From positions 121,080-185,079 of the forward strand of contig JAUQPH010000003.1 in the NCBI GenBank assembly GCA_030550455.1: a DNA stretch of 64,000 nt, written 5' to 3'. The position numbers were made by a program, and so were the translations under genes. This document shows positions 55,294 through 63,990 of this stretch, piece after piece. A model generated the notes under the pieces. That model saw nothing but the letters and a program-made list of their open reading frames with translations, made no database searches and had not been told where the DNA came from. The stretch comes from Thermoproteota archaeon (GTDB lineage Archaea; Thermoproteota; Thermoprotei_A; Sulfolobales; NBVN01). The first letter of the stretch is position 1; each line of letters starts with the position of its first letter.

Positions 55294-56286
55294 TTAGTCT
55301 TTGATGTAAGGCTGCCCTAAAGCTCTTGGGAACCTTCTTTTACCTATGAAGATCGAGACTATAGCTAGTGTGACAATATAGGGAATAGAGAGAACTAAGT
55401 GGTATGGTACTACCTCCTTGATTCCAGGTGTCACAGCTATAGCGTAAGCAAGAGCCTCCGAAAAGCCGAAGATGAAAGCGAATCCTAGAGAGAGGATTGG
55501 CTCTAGACCACTTGCCACGACACAAGCGAGTGCTATAAACCCTCTTCCAGCAGAGATCTCTTTAACTACTCCACCAAACCATGCTAGAGACATAAAGCCC
55601 CCTCCTAAACCCGCTAGAGCACCACCTATAGTAGATAGGATCACTCGAAGTCTGTAAACACCGACACCAGCAACATCTACAGCTTCAGGACTTTCACCAC
55701 AAGCTCTAATTCTCAAGCCTAGGGGTGTCCTATAAAGGAGGAAGTGAAGGGATACGGCTAGTGCTATAGCTAAAACCGAAAACTCGCTTACTCTAAAGGA
55801 GATATTGGCGAAAGATATTATCCGCAGTGGTATAAGGACTTCCTTAGGTGGTACCCTAATACCCGGAAACCCCCAGGCTGCCATCAGAAAGTACGGTACG
55901 AACCCGTAGGCAAATATGTTTAAGCCTATACCAGCTACTATCTGGTTTGCTCTAGCATAAGTACTCAACAATCCGTGTATAAAGCCCAGGAGAGCACCAG
56001 TGATGACTCCAACTACGACCCCAGCGTATCCGTTTCCGAATTCCTCAGCACCAAAGACAGCTACTGTTGCTGTAACTAAGAATATTCCGTCTATTCCTAT
56101 ATTACTTACACCACCTTTCTCATTTAGTGACTCGCCAACAGCAGCCAAGGCAAGGGGGGTCATAGCGAGTAAGGACGCTTCTAATAGGCTTCCCGGGCTT
56201 AATCCAGCGAAGGCTAGTAGCAGTAATATGGTCACGAAAGCAGTGATGGCTAAAGAGGCTCTAATTAACCTTCTCAAACTCCCCAC
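55294..56286 (-). CDS. BMP-type ABC transporter permease 2
   Basis: 330 residues, eight or nine helices. The inner-membrane family BPD_transp_2 is recognised from TPLALAAVGESLNEKGGVSNIGIDG (near 40-65), ARANQIVAGIGLN and RIRACGESPEAVDVAGV, the last being the coupling helix. Pairs with the other permease, overlapping by 13 bp, and with the BMP protein downstream (39-bp gap). Confidence 0.87.
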   Translation of the reverse strand: MGSLRRLIRASLAITAFVTILLLLAFAGLSPGSLLEASLLAMTPLALAAVGESLNEKGGVSNIGIDGIFLVTATVAVFGAEEFGNGYAGVVVGVITGALLGFIHGLLSTYARANQIVAGIGLNIFAYGFVPYFLMAAWGFPGIRVPPKEVLIPLRIISFANISFRVSEFSVLAIALAVSLHFLLYRTPLGLRIRACGESPEAVDVAGVGVYRLRVILSTIGGALAGLGGGFMSLAWFGGVVKEISAGRGFIALACVVASGLEPILSLGFAFIFGFSEALAYAIAVTPGIKEVVPYHLVLSIPYIVTLAIVSIFIGKRRFPRALGQPYIKD

Positions 56287-57347
56287 CTCTTGAAAGTTCT
56301 CCTAACGAACCTTAGCGCTTCAGGTATAGAGAGAGCTATTACTATCAGCCCTATAACGGCCCTACTAAGCTCCGAGCAGACACCTGCGTAAGGCTCCATA
56401 AACCTGCTTCCGTTCCACAGTCCCCCTATTAAGATGCTGCTGACAACTACAGCCGCTGGGTTATTCATAGCTATTAGTGAGACTCCTATTCCGTCAAAAC
56501 CGACGTTAGTTATGTTCCCCAGGGTTCCGTATATAGACCACACGGGTGGTCTGCCGGTCACTATCAAGCCTCCACCAAGGCCCGCCAGAGAGCCGGAAAG
56601 CAGGTATGTTAATAAAATAGTCCTAGGTATGTTAACGCCACCATATCTTGCCGCATCAGGGTTAGCACCAGCGATTCTCATTTCGAAGCCGAACTTTGTT
56701 AGTTTGAGGATTAGGTAAGCAGTTATAGAGGCTATCACAGCAACGTATATCGCCCCAGTCAGTATGCTCCCACGGAAAAGCACCGGGAACCTCGCTTGAG
56801 GTTCAACAGGTAGGGACATCTCGGGTCTAGCCGGATTCGTTATCGGACCTCTGACGAGGTACATAACGGTGTAGAAAGCGGTCCAGTTAAACATTATTGA
56901 GGAGATAACTTCGTGAACACCTCTAAGAACTTTCAGTAGTGCTGGTCCCAGAGCCCACAGCATCCCGAGGGTTGCTGACCCTAGCAACGCTAGCGGCATG
57001 CTGGCAAAGCCGAGGGATGGGGCAAGCCTTGGGAGTAAGCCCCCGAATATTACGGCACCAACAGCACCCATGTACGCCTGACCCTCGGTTCCTATGTTGA
57101 AGAGTCCGGCAGAGGCACAAACAGCGAATGCTGCCCCGGTTAGCATAAGTGGTGTAGCGTATGCTAAGCTGTCTAGAAAGACGGTGCGGGTTCCAAAGCC
57201 TCCATAGAAGAGCCAGTATAGAGCTTTTCCTGGGTCATACCCGTAGATGGCCATCAGGAAGGCCGACGCTGCTAGCCCGATTACTAAAGCTAGAGATGCC
57301 TCAGTGATCTTCCTAAGTACGTAAACAAGTGTGATCTTCAAACTCAC
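56274..57347 (-). CDS. BMP-type ABC transporter permease 1
   Basis: 357 residues. Family landmarks are TPLMLTGAAFAVCASAGLFNIGTEGQ, GVHEVISSIMFNWTA and FEMRIAGANPDAARYGGVN. It is the first gene of the permease/SBP unit on the minus strand, and its start is 90 bp from the divergent ATPase gene, so the two transcripts share a regulatory region (57348-57437). Confidence 0.87.
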   Translation of the reverse strand: MSLKITLVYVLRKITEASLALVIGLAASAFLMAIYGYDPGKALYWLFYGGFGTRTVFLDSLAYATPLMLTGAAFAVCASAGLFNIGTEGQAYMGAVGAVIFGGLLPRLAPSLGFASMPLALLGSATLGMLWALGPALLKVLRGVHEVISSIMFNWTAFYTVMYLVRGPITNPARPEMSLPVEPQARFPVLFRGSILTGAIYVAVIASITAYLILKLTKFGFEMRIAGANPDAARYGGVNIPRTILLTYLLSGSLAGLGGGLIVTGRPPVWSIYGTLGNITNVGFDGIGVSLIAMNNPAAVVVSSILIGGLWNGSRFMEPYAGVCSELSRAVIGLIVIALSIPEALRFVRRTFKRWGV

Positions 57348-57437
57348 TGAGAGCCCTAGAGAACTCTATGAAAGCACTTTTATACTCTAAGCTCAAGTGC
57401 TAATATACTCGAGCAATATAGACTAGTGGAGTAGCCC

Positions 57438-58997
57438 TTGTCGGTTAGGATGGTCAATATACATAAGGTATACTCTGACGGAACAGTCGCTTTAAGAGGC
57501 GTAAGCGTGGAGATTAAGGAAAGAGAGGTTCTCGGGCTTCTTGGAGAAAACGGTGCCGGTAAGACTACTCTAATGAAGATACTATCAGGGTTCCTCAAGC
57601 CAACAGCCGGACACATATACTTAGGTGGTAAACACGTAAAGTTCGGTTCACCGAGGGATGCTTTAAGACAGGGTATAGCGATGGTTCACCAGGTGTTTAC
57701 TCTGGTACCCAACCTCACGGCACTAGAAAATATAGTACTCGGTTACGAAAGCACTAGAGGCTTTTTCTCGCTTCTGCGACCGATAGACTATAGCGCACTC
57801 GCAACTAAAGTTGAAGAGCTATGCTCTAAGCTTGGACTACATGTCCCATTAAATGTGCCAGTAGAAAAGCTCTCGCTAGGGCTAAGGCAGAGAGTAGAGA
57901 TCCTAAAGGCCCTGTATAAGGGGGCTAGAATCCTGATCCTTGATGAACCAACTACCTTTTTGACCCCAATAGAGGTCAGGGAACTACTAAGGTTTATAGA
58001 GGACTTTAGAGAGAGCGGTGGTTCTGTAGTATTCATAACACACAAGATAAAGGAAGCGCTTAAGGTAGCTGACAGAATTGTCGTACTTAGGAGAGGCGTT
58101 GTAACTGGTGAGATTCAGTCTTCAGAGGCTACACCGGAGCTTCTAGCAGAGCTTATGGTCGGTAAAGAGGTAAGTTTTGACGTGATCTTCAGAAGAGCTC
58201 CTGAGATTAAGAGTGTAGAGCCTGTGCTGAGAGTCGAAGATCTCTGGGTGTATGGAGACCTAGGTGTACCTGCGGTTAAGGGGGTCTCGTTCGAGGTTTA
58301 CCCCGGTGAAATATTTGGGATAGCGGGAGTGGAGGGAAACGGGCAAGACGAGCTAGTTGAGGCAGTAACAGGACTTAGGAAAGTTTACTCTGGGAGGATA
58401 ACTATTAATGGCATAAATATCGACAGGAGTAACCCACTGTTAGTATATAGAGCCGGTGCGTCCCATATTCCCGGTGATAGAGAGAGATTTGGTATAGTGC
58501 TAGAGTTCTCTATATCCGAGAACTCCCTAATAGGAAGGCAGTGGGAGCAGCTGTTCTCTGGGTCGTTGGGTATCCGCTGGAGGAGAGTTAGACAATACGC
58601 GGAGGAGATAGTCAGGAAGTTCAACGTAGTAGTACCAAGTATCTCGGCTCCGGCTAGAGCTCTAAGTGGTGGCAATAGACAGAGACTCCTAGTTGGCCGA
58701 GAGTTGACGCGAAACTCTAAGCTCATAGTAGCAGTTCACCCGACTAAGGGCCTAGACATCTCGTCAACTGCTTATGTTAGAGAACTACTAGCTAAAGCTA
58801 GAGAGGAGGGGAGAGCGGTTTTACTTGTTTCAGCAGACTTAGAGGAAATACTCCAGTTGAGTGATAGAATAGCTGTTATGTACGAGGGAAAGTTTTTAGC
58901 TGTGGGAAAAGCTGAGGACATGACGCCAGAAGAAATTGGGATGCTTATGGGAGGCATCATTCCTGAGAGATTAAGGTCCAATCGCGCTATACGCTAG
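57438..58997 (+). CDS. BMP-type ABC transporter ATPase, two domains
   Basis: 519 residues with two ABC modules. The first has GENGAGKTTLM and LSLGLRQRVEILKAL with ILILDEPTTFL. The second has GVEGNGQDEL at its Walker A position, so the lysine is missing as usual for this family, and ALSGGNRQRLLVGREL. TTG 57438 follows GGAG at 57428-57431; ATG 57450 is an alternative. Divergent from its permeases, an unusual arrangement since these genes usually form one operon. Confidence 0.87.
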   Translation: MSVRMVNIHKVYSDGTVALRGVSVEIKEREVLGLLGENGAGKTTLMKILSGFLKPTAGHIYLGGKHVKFGSPRDALRQGIAMVHQVFTLVPNLTALENIVLGYESTRGFFSLLRPIDYSALATKVEELCSKLGLHVPLNVPVEKLSLGLRQRVEILKALYKGARILILDEPTTFLTPIEVRELLRFIEDFRESGGSVVFITHKIKEALKVADRIVVLRRGVVTGEIQSSEATPELLAELMVGKEVSFDVIFRRAPEIKSVEPVLRVEDLWVYGDLGVPAVKGVSFEVYPGEIFGIAGVEGNGQDELVEAVTGLRKVYSGRITINGINIDRSNPLLVYRAGASHIPGDRERFGIVLEFSISENSLIGRQWEQLFSGSLGIRWRRVRQYAEEIVRKFNVVVPSISAPARALSGGNRQRLLVGRELTRNSKLIVAVHPTKGLDISSTAYVRELLAKAREEGRAVLLVSADLEEILQLSDRIAVMYEGKFLAVGKAEDMTPEEIGMLMGGIIPERLRSNRAIR

Positions 58998-59264
58998 TGA
59001 AATGAGAGTAGCGTTTTGGTGCGCTAGGTTTTTAAGGGTTCTGTAGGGTTTGCGTATTTGTAACGGTGTCTAAGGTGAGTGTGGGTGGTGATGCTTTGAG
59101 CCACCCAGGGATCGAGCTAGATGCGAGCTCCGTGCCGCTGGGCTCAGGCGGTGCCCACGAATTCCGCGTGGAGTGACTGGTAGCCACACTGAAATTGAGT
59201 AGGAAGCACGACCAACCCTAGGAAAACCTACAGAAACCTAGGACTGGAAACGGTCTAGCAGGAT
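58998..59264. other. Intergenic region left of element copy B
   Basis: GC-rich patches (59084-59175). A frame ending at TGA 59175 reads LSHPGIELDASSVPLGSGGA and then HEFRVE; it has no start and may be a further scrap of the decayed element. GGGTGG and CCACCC near 59085-59106 can form a short hairpin. Confidence 0.4.
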
Positions 59265-59393
59265 GTAGGATGCTAAGGGCGCCATGAGCACCCTAGAGCC
59301 CGAGGAGAATTCGGCGTGATGCGGAAAAGAGATTGGACGATAATATCGACTAATACGAACCTATACCAGAGCTAAACTCCTCAATAGTGAAGT
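59265..59393 (+). pseudogene. Decayed element copy B: 3' end of a transposase-like gene
   Basis: The frame ending at TAA 59373-59375 reads PRARGEFGVMRKRDWTIIST and then NTNLYQS, with an in-frame stop at the ARGRP position. The tail matches copies at 31.7, 45.3 and 52.6 kb. Similarity continues about 18 nt past the stop. It lies upstream of the AAA+ gene, whose TATA box CTATAAATA is at about 59421-59430. Confidence 0.6.
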
Positions 59394-59524
59394 GGGAGTT
59401 ATGTGTTGTGTGGATGCGATGACTATAAATACTCGCTCCTGCTGGGAGCAGTCGGTTCTTATGTTCGATGCGAAGCTAGCTATGTTCGAGCTTATTAATG
59501 CTATAGTCCTTCACTAAGTGGAGT

Positions 59525-61021
59525 GTGGGAGAGAGATTGGGGGAAGCTGCCGATGTTAGACTGTTGTGGAGCAATCTTTACAAAGTAAGGACTATCTTTG
59601 CTTCGTATTATGACGTAAGCGAAAATTATAGGTCTTACAGGCTTCTCTCTATTCTTGCTAAGTATGCGTCAGACATATATGAACTCATGCTTGATTCGCA
59701 AGAAAGGAACTCCGGTTTAGCCTTAAGGATCGAATACAACAAGAAGCTAAGTCCTGGAGTCTTAGCGCACGCAAATCTCTTAATGGCGATGAATATAGTG
59801 GCTGAGCTCGTAGACAGTGTTAGCCAGACTGGTGAGTTTGCTGCGGTTCTAGTAGCAACATATAAATCGTTTAACCCAGAGAGCTTAGTATCATGCTCAC
59901 TCACGTTCAGTCGAAATATGCCGATGAATGTAAACGCCAAGCCTATGGCAATAGTGGTAACCGGTGGTTACGTACATAACACCCGAAAAGCTATTGGAAC
60001 TTTAAAAACGTTCGTCAAGGAAGCTCAGAGGTCGCTCGAGGAGTTAGTCAACGCGTATAGAAGGGACTATATCGATGTAGTTAAAAGCCTAGGGTTTCTT
60101 GGATATAAACCCATAGCGCTCATAGCCATCCAAAATAAGGCTGTAAGTGTTGAAGAGATTAGGGCCGTTGTTAGTGATGGTAACGAGTATCGTGAGGTTA
60201 AAATCCCGGTTAGGAGTCCTGAATGGTCTCTAGAGGACTTACCACCAAGGATTATAGATGAGCTAAAGCTAGTTGTAGTCAATCCGTTTAAGAGTGGTCT
60301 TCCGTTTGCTGCTAAGGGAGCGTTCATCACGGGTCCTCCAGGTGTCGGGAAGTCTGTGATGGCAGAAGCCTTAGCTAATGCTCTAGGTCTAAGAGTCGTT
60401 GAGCTTAAGCCGTTTACTTATAGGTCTATGTGGTATGGCGCTACTGAAAAGATGTTGAACGCTATACTAAACCAGGTTTACAAAAGAAGGAAGGAGGTGG
60501 CCATAGTAATAGATGACGCAGAGTTTCTTTCGTCTAGGAAGTACACTATACATGAAGCTCACTTAAGTGAGTTATCAACTATACTCTACCATTTACAGAA
60601 AGTGGATAGACCCTTCACTATACTCACGGGCAACAACCCGGACCTCTTAGACCCTGCTCTACTCAGACCCGGTAGAGTAGATGTGACCATAGTTGTTGGT
60701 TACCCAGATAGAGACATGAGAAGAAAGGCAGCACTAAGGAACATAAGCAAGTACAAGATCAAGCTAGCGAGTGATAAAGTAGTTGACTACTTAGTGAGTA
60801 ATACTAGCTGGTACTCACTAGCAGAACTCGACGCTCTGATAAGGTTAGCAGCAAGTAAAGGGTCAGGTCTCGTAGGACTAGAAGAGGTGGACTGGGCTAG
60901 AAAGAGAATAGTGGTTTCACCTTCAGAGAGGCGGAGCATACAGGACTACTTGAAGTGGTGGTCGACTAAGGTTCAGGGAATTACTATTACGTACATTCCT
61001 TCGGAGTCTGAGATTAGTTAA
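59525..61021 (+). CDS. AAA+ ATPase with unassigned N-terminal domain
   Basis: 498 residues. The N-terminal 240 residues belong to no family I recognise. The AAA+ core has Walker A GPPGVGKS at 270-277, Walker B AIVIDDAEF near 326-334 (Asp where Glu is usual just after Asp), sensor-1 TGNN at 368-371 and the arginine-finger LRPGRVDV at 380-387. The C-terminal lid follows. It resembles CDC48/proteasome-type ATPases only in the core. GTG start; MarC follows 12 bp later. Confidence 0.8.
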   Translation: MGERLGEAADVRLLWSNLYKVRTIFASYYDVSENYRSYRLLSILAKYASDIYELMLDSQERNSGLALRIEYNKKLSPGVLAHANLLMAMNIVAELVDSVSQTGEFAAVLVATYKSFNPESLVSCSLTFSRNMPMNVNAKPMAIVVTGGYVHNTRKAIGTLKTFVKEAQRSLEELVNAYRRDYIDVVKSLGFLGYKPIALIAIQNKAVSVEEIRAVVSDGNEYREVKIPVRSPEWSLEDLPPRIIDELKLVVVNPFKSGLPFAAKGAFITGPPGVGKSVMAEALANALGLRVVELKPFTYRSMWYGATEKMLNAILNQVYKRRKEVAIVIDDAEFLSSRKYTIHEAHLSELSTILYHLQKVDRPFTILTGNNPDLLDPALLRPGRVDVTIVVGYPDRDMRRKAALRNISKYKIKLASDKVVDYLVSNTSWYSLAELDALIRLAASKGSGLVGLEEVDWARKRIVVSPSERRSIQDYLKWWSTKVQGITITYIPSESEIS

Positions 61022-61033
61022 GGTGCGGATTCG

Positions 61034-61666
61034 TTGGTTGACCTCGCATTCGACTTTTCAACTAGGTTATCTGAGATTGCGACTATTGCCGTTTCTATAT
61101 TCGCCATCATGGATCCTCCAGCAGCTATTCCTACTCTTATCTCCTACATAGGAGGGAGTCTCAACACGGAGGATTCTAACTTAGAGGATATTGTTGTTAG
61201 AATCGTCAATAAAGCCGCTGTGGCAATTCTACTGCTTTTAGCTCTATTCTCTCTGGTCGGGGAGTATATTCTGAGAATATTTAACATCAGTCTAGAGTCC
61301 CTGAGAATAGCTGGAGGATTGCTACTAACAGTCATAGCTATAGACATGCTTTTAGCAAAAGAGAAAGTTGAGGAAGTGAGGAGAGGGGATTTCGCTGTAG
61401 TACCTATAGCGACACCCTTAATAGTAGGTCCCGGGACTATGAGTACGTTAATAGTTTACTCTAGAGTTTACGGTCCAGTACCCACCCTTCTTGGAGCCGT
61501 CATAGCATTCGCTCTAACCTATCTAGTGTTAAGGTATTCGTATAGAGCGTTTAAATACCTCGGTAAATCAGTACTCCAAGGTTTAGGAAAGTTCATGTCT
61601 ATAATCATAGCCTCGATAGCTATTGAACTAATCCTAAGCGGTTTAAGAGGCTTAGGCTTTATCTAA
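61034..61666 (+). CDS. MarC-family integral membrane protein
   Basis: 210 residues, six helices. The N-terminal SIFAIMDPPAAIPTLISYI and the second-half FAVVPIATPLIVGPGTMSTL are the MarC repeats. The family's role is unsettled; a multiple-antibiotic-resistance link was withdrawn in bacteria. TTG start 12 bp after the AAA+ gene, so they form one unit. Confidence 0.85.
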   Translation: MVDLAFDFSTRLSEIATIAVSIFAIMDPPAAIPTLISYIGGSLNTEDSNLEDIVVRIVNKAAVAILLLLALFSLVGEYILRIFNISLESLRIAGGLLLTVIAIDMLLAKEKVEEVRRGDFAVVPIATPLIVGPGTMSTLIVYSRVYGPVPTLLGAVIAFALTYLVLRYSYRAFKYLGKSVLQGLGKFMSIIIASIAIELILSGLRGLGFI

Positions 61667-61798
61667 GTTGCTCTAAGAATGAGGTAGTGAAACGTCACTA
61701 AGATCCCGTACAGAGTTTTATAGCTGCTTTACTATGTAATAAAATTGTAAGATTATTGGAGTCCCGAGGTATCTTTGAGTTAGTTATGAGTGTACCCT

Positions 61799-61877
61799 CC
61801 CCCACACTGCGCTAACGGTCGACACTAGCGCTACTTGGAGAATTAACGGAGGAGCGCGTGGGGGTGTTCTTTTTGTT
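61799..61877 (+). terminator. Hairpin followed by T-run
   Basis: CCCCCAC (61799-61805) and GCGC (61809-61812) pair with GCGC (61854-61857) and GTGGGGG (61858-61864): 11 bp with a 3-nt bulge and a long loop. TTCTTTTTGTTCT follows directly. This looks like an intrinsic terminator, about 130 bp after marC. It could equally be the 5' end of the structured RNA to its right. Confidence 0.45.
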
Positions 61878-61954
61878 CTAGTTGTTTATGTGCTTTGTTT
61901 CGCTCAAGGCTTGTAAGCATTTACGTAGATGGTAATATTGAAGTAGGGATGAGC

Positions 61955-62200
61955 TCGGTGAACATGGCGAGGGAGACACCCCGTGCACCCTGCTTCACCG
62001 CAGGGAGCTGGGTGAACCACGGGCAACCGCTGGAGACACACTCCCGCAGGTGGGGCGGGGGAGGGAGAGCCGTTGAGAGGTAGATGGCTGGGAGGCTGAA
62101 TGCGAAAGAAAATGAGAGCCTGTGAGCAGCTATCCACCGAGAGATCGCTCATAACCCCCGTGCGAGTTATTAGTAGCTGCGGTGTGTCGCTAGCAGTGGC
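61955..62200 (+). ncRNA. Candidate structured RNA with nested stems and pseudoknot
   Basis: GC content is clearly above the neighbouring genes. CCCGTG (61980-61985) pairs with CACGGG (62018-62023), inside it CCCTGC (61988-61993) with GCAGGG (62000-62005), and the hairpin loop TTCACC (61994-61999) with GGTGAA (62011-62016), a pseudoknot. Further stems: CCCGC (62043-62047)/GCGGG (62055-62059) and GCAGCTA (62125-62131)/TAGCTGC (62174-62180). I looked for and did not see RNase P or SRP RNA core motifs. Strand and ends are uncertain. Confidence 0.45.
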
Positions 62201-62403
62201 TTGACCACACAAGAAAATCCGAAGAAACTTCGAGGTGGAAGTGGTTGGGTCTAGACGCCTTGGTCCCTGAGTTAAGAGGAGATCGGTAGACTGATGTGAA
62301 GTTAAGCCTTTTAACAGAAACTGTCGTAAGGTAGGTAGAAATATGGACGTAACTTATTATTATAGTGGTGTATTAGGTGGCTTCAGGCTTTATTAGGTAT
62401 AGA

Positions 62404-63990
62404 ATGAAGGTTTGCTATACGAGAGAAATGAAGGAGATTGACCATAGAGCCACAAGCGTTTATGGAATTAGCGACGCGCTTCTCATGGAGGACGCCGGTT
62501 CTTCTCTATACTCCCTAATCGTTAGGGAGTTTGGGTGCTCTGGGTTACGTGTCGGTGTTGTTGCCGGTGTAGGTAATAATGGTGGTGACGCACTAGTAGC
62601 AGCTAGAAGGCTCTACTCTTGTGGTGCCGAGGTTGAAGTGTTTATAGTCGGTGACCCCGGTAAGTACCCCGAACCAGCAAGACGTAATTACGAAACTGTT
62701 CTTAAGATAGGGTTACCCTTATTTTATATTAGAGAGCCGAGTGAGCTCCATGAACTTGAAGTTAGAATACCAAAGTTCGACGTTTTAATCGTAGGTCTCG
62801 TTGGGATTGGTCTGAAAGGCGAGGTTAGAGGAGTCTATAGAGACGTTATAGAGGTCCTTAACAGAAGCGGCAAGAAAATCGTGAGTGTGGACATACCCTC
62901 CGGCATTGATGGCGATAACGGTAAGGTGTGTGGTGTAGCAGTTAGGTCTAGCTATACTGTCACATTTGGGCTACCGAAAATAGGTAACATCTTGTACCCA
63001 GGCTATCATTACTGCGGGAAGCTCTACGTATCGACTCTATCGTATCCTCCCGACCTCTTGTTTTCAGAAGAGATAAAAGTTGAGCTCAACACTCCTATCC
63101 CACTACCGGAGAGAATCAAGTGGGGTCATAAGGGCACCTTCGGTAAGCTCTTAGCAATAGGTGGTGCTAGATACTACTATGGAGCTCCCTACTACGTATC
63201 ATACTCCTTCCTCAAAGCAGGAGGAGGTTACTCTAGGCTTGCCGCACCTAAGTCCGTAATACCCTACATAGCGGCTAGATGTAGTGAAGTCGTTTACATA
63301 CCACTCGAGGAAACGGATGAGGGAAGTATCTCGCTTAAAAACGCGGAGCACGTTCTCAGCCTGATCGAGAAGTTCGATATAGACGTAGTTGCTATCGGCT
63401 CCGGAGCATCCTTGAACCCCGAGACGCAGGAATTCATAAGAGAAGTAGTGAGAAGTGTGAATAAGCCTGTTATTATAGATGGTGATGGAATAACGGCTGT
63501 TTCTAGTAAGTTAGAAGTAGTGAAGTCTAGGAAAGCACCGACTGTTATAACTCCGCACTTGGCAGAGTTTGTACGCTTATCCGGTATGGGTATGACTGAA
63601 GTCAGTGAGGACCCAGTTGGAGCACTAAGAAAGGTTTCAGCAGAGCTGGACTCCTATATCGTGCTTAAAGGTGCTCACAGCCTCATAGGCTACCCGAACG
63701 GGTACGTATTCATAAACATGACCGGAAACCCGGGTATGGCGAAAGCAGGTAGCGGTGACGTTCTAACCGGAACTATAGCAGCTATGTACGGCATAGGCAT
63801 CAGAGACCTTGGAGGTGCTACAAGGATGGGTGTCCTCGTTCACGGACTTGCTGGAGATATAGCTGCTGAGAAGTGGGGAGAGGATGGTGTCACACCAGAC
63901 AGCATTCTAAGCGAGCTCCCGGAGGCAGTACGAATCTTAAGAAAAAACCCAGAACTAATAGTTAAAAAGTACATGCCTGAAGTAATTTAG
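62404..63990 (+). CDS. nnr: Bifunctional NAD(P)H-hydrate repair enzyme (epimerase + ADP-dependent dehydratase)
   Basis: 528 residues from ATG 62404 (MKVCYTREMKEID); an upstream in-frame GTG at 62377 adds nine. The YjeF_N epimerase domain (about 1-215) has GVVAGVGNNGGDALVAARRL and VDIPSGIDGD. The YjeF_C dehydratase domain (about 225-528) has GHKGTFGKLLAIGGARYYYG, TPHLAEFVRL and GNPGMAKAGSGDVLTG, the nucleotide-binding signature. It restores hydrated NAD(P)H, a heat-damage product. It ends just before the window edge. Confidence 0.92.
   Translation: MKVCYTREMKEIDHRATSVYGISDALLMEDAGSSLYSLIVREFGCSGLRVGVVAGVGNNGGDALVAARRLYSCGAEVEVFIVGDPGKYPEPARRNYETVLKIGLPLFYIREPSELHELEVRIPKFDVLIVGLVGIGLKGEVRGVYRDVIEVLNRSGKKIVSVDIPSGIDGDNGKVCGVAVRSSYTVTFGLPKIGNILYPGYHYCGKLYVSTLSYPPDLLFSEEIKVELNTPIPLPERIKWGHKGTFGKLLAIGGARYYYGAPYYVSYSFLKAGGGYSRLAAPKSVIPYIAARCSEVVYIPLEETDEGSISLKNAEHVLSLIEKFDIDVVAIGSGASLNPETQEFIREVVRSVNKPVIIDGDGITAVSSKLEVVKSRKAPTVITPHLAEFVRLSGMGMTEVSEDPVGALRKVSAELDSYIVLKGAHSLIGYPNGYVFINMTGNPGMAKAGSGDVLTGTIAAMYGIGIRDLGGATRMGVLVHGLAGDIAAEKWGEDGVTPDSILSELPEAVRILRKNPELIVKKYMPEVI

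Larger units (their letters stand above)
61667..62403. other. Long intergenic region with GC-rich structured sequence
   Basis: 737 bp without a credible gene. Overlapping short ATG frames of about 60 (plus) and 102 (minus) codons cover the GC-rich part and match nothing known. Inside are a hairpin followed by T residues (61799-61877) and a candidate structured RNA (61955-62200), listed separately. The last part is AT-rich and holds the nnr promoter (TTATTATTATAGT near 62356-62368). Confidence 0.55.

Noticed and set aside
61955-62200. RNase P RNA or SRP RNA
   Set aside because: Neither strand shows the GAGGAAAGUCC-type or ACAGAA-type RNase P segments, nor the SRP helix 8 GGAAGCAG-type motif.
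61895-62212. Opposed short reading frames (62 codons plus strand, 102 codons minus strand) in the GC-rich gap
   Set aside because: No family resemblance, they overlap each other, and the composition fits structured RNA better than protein.
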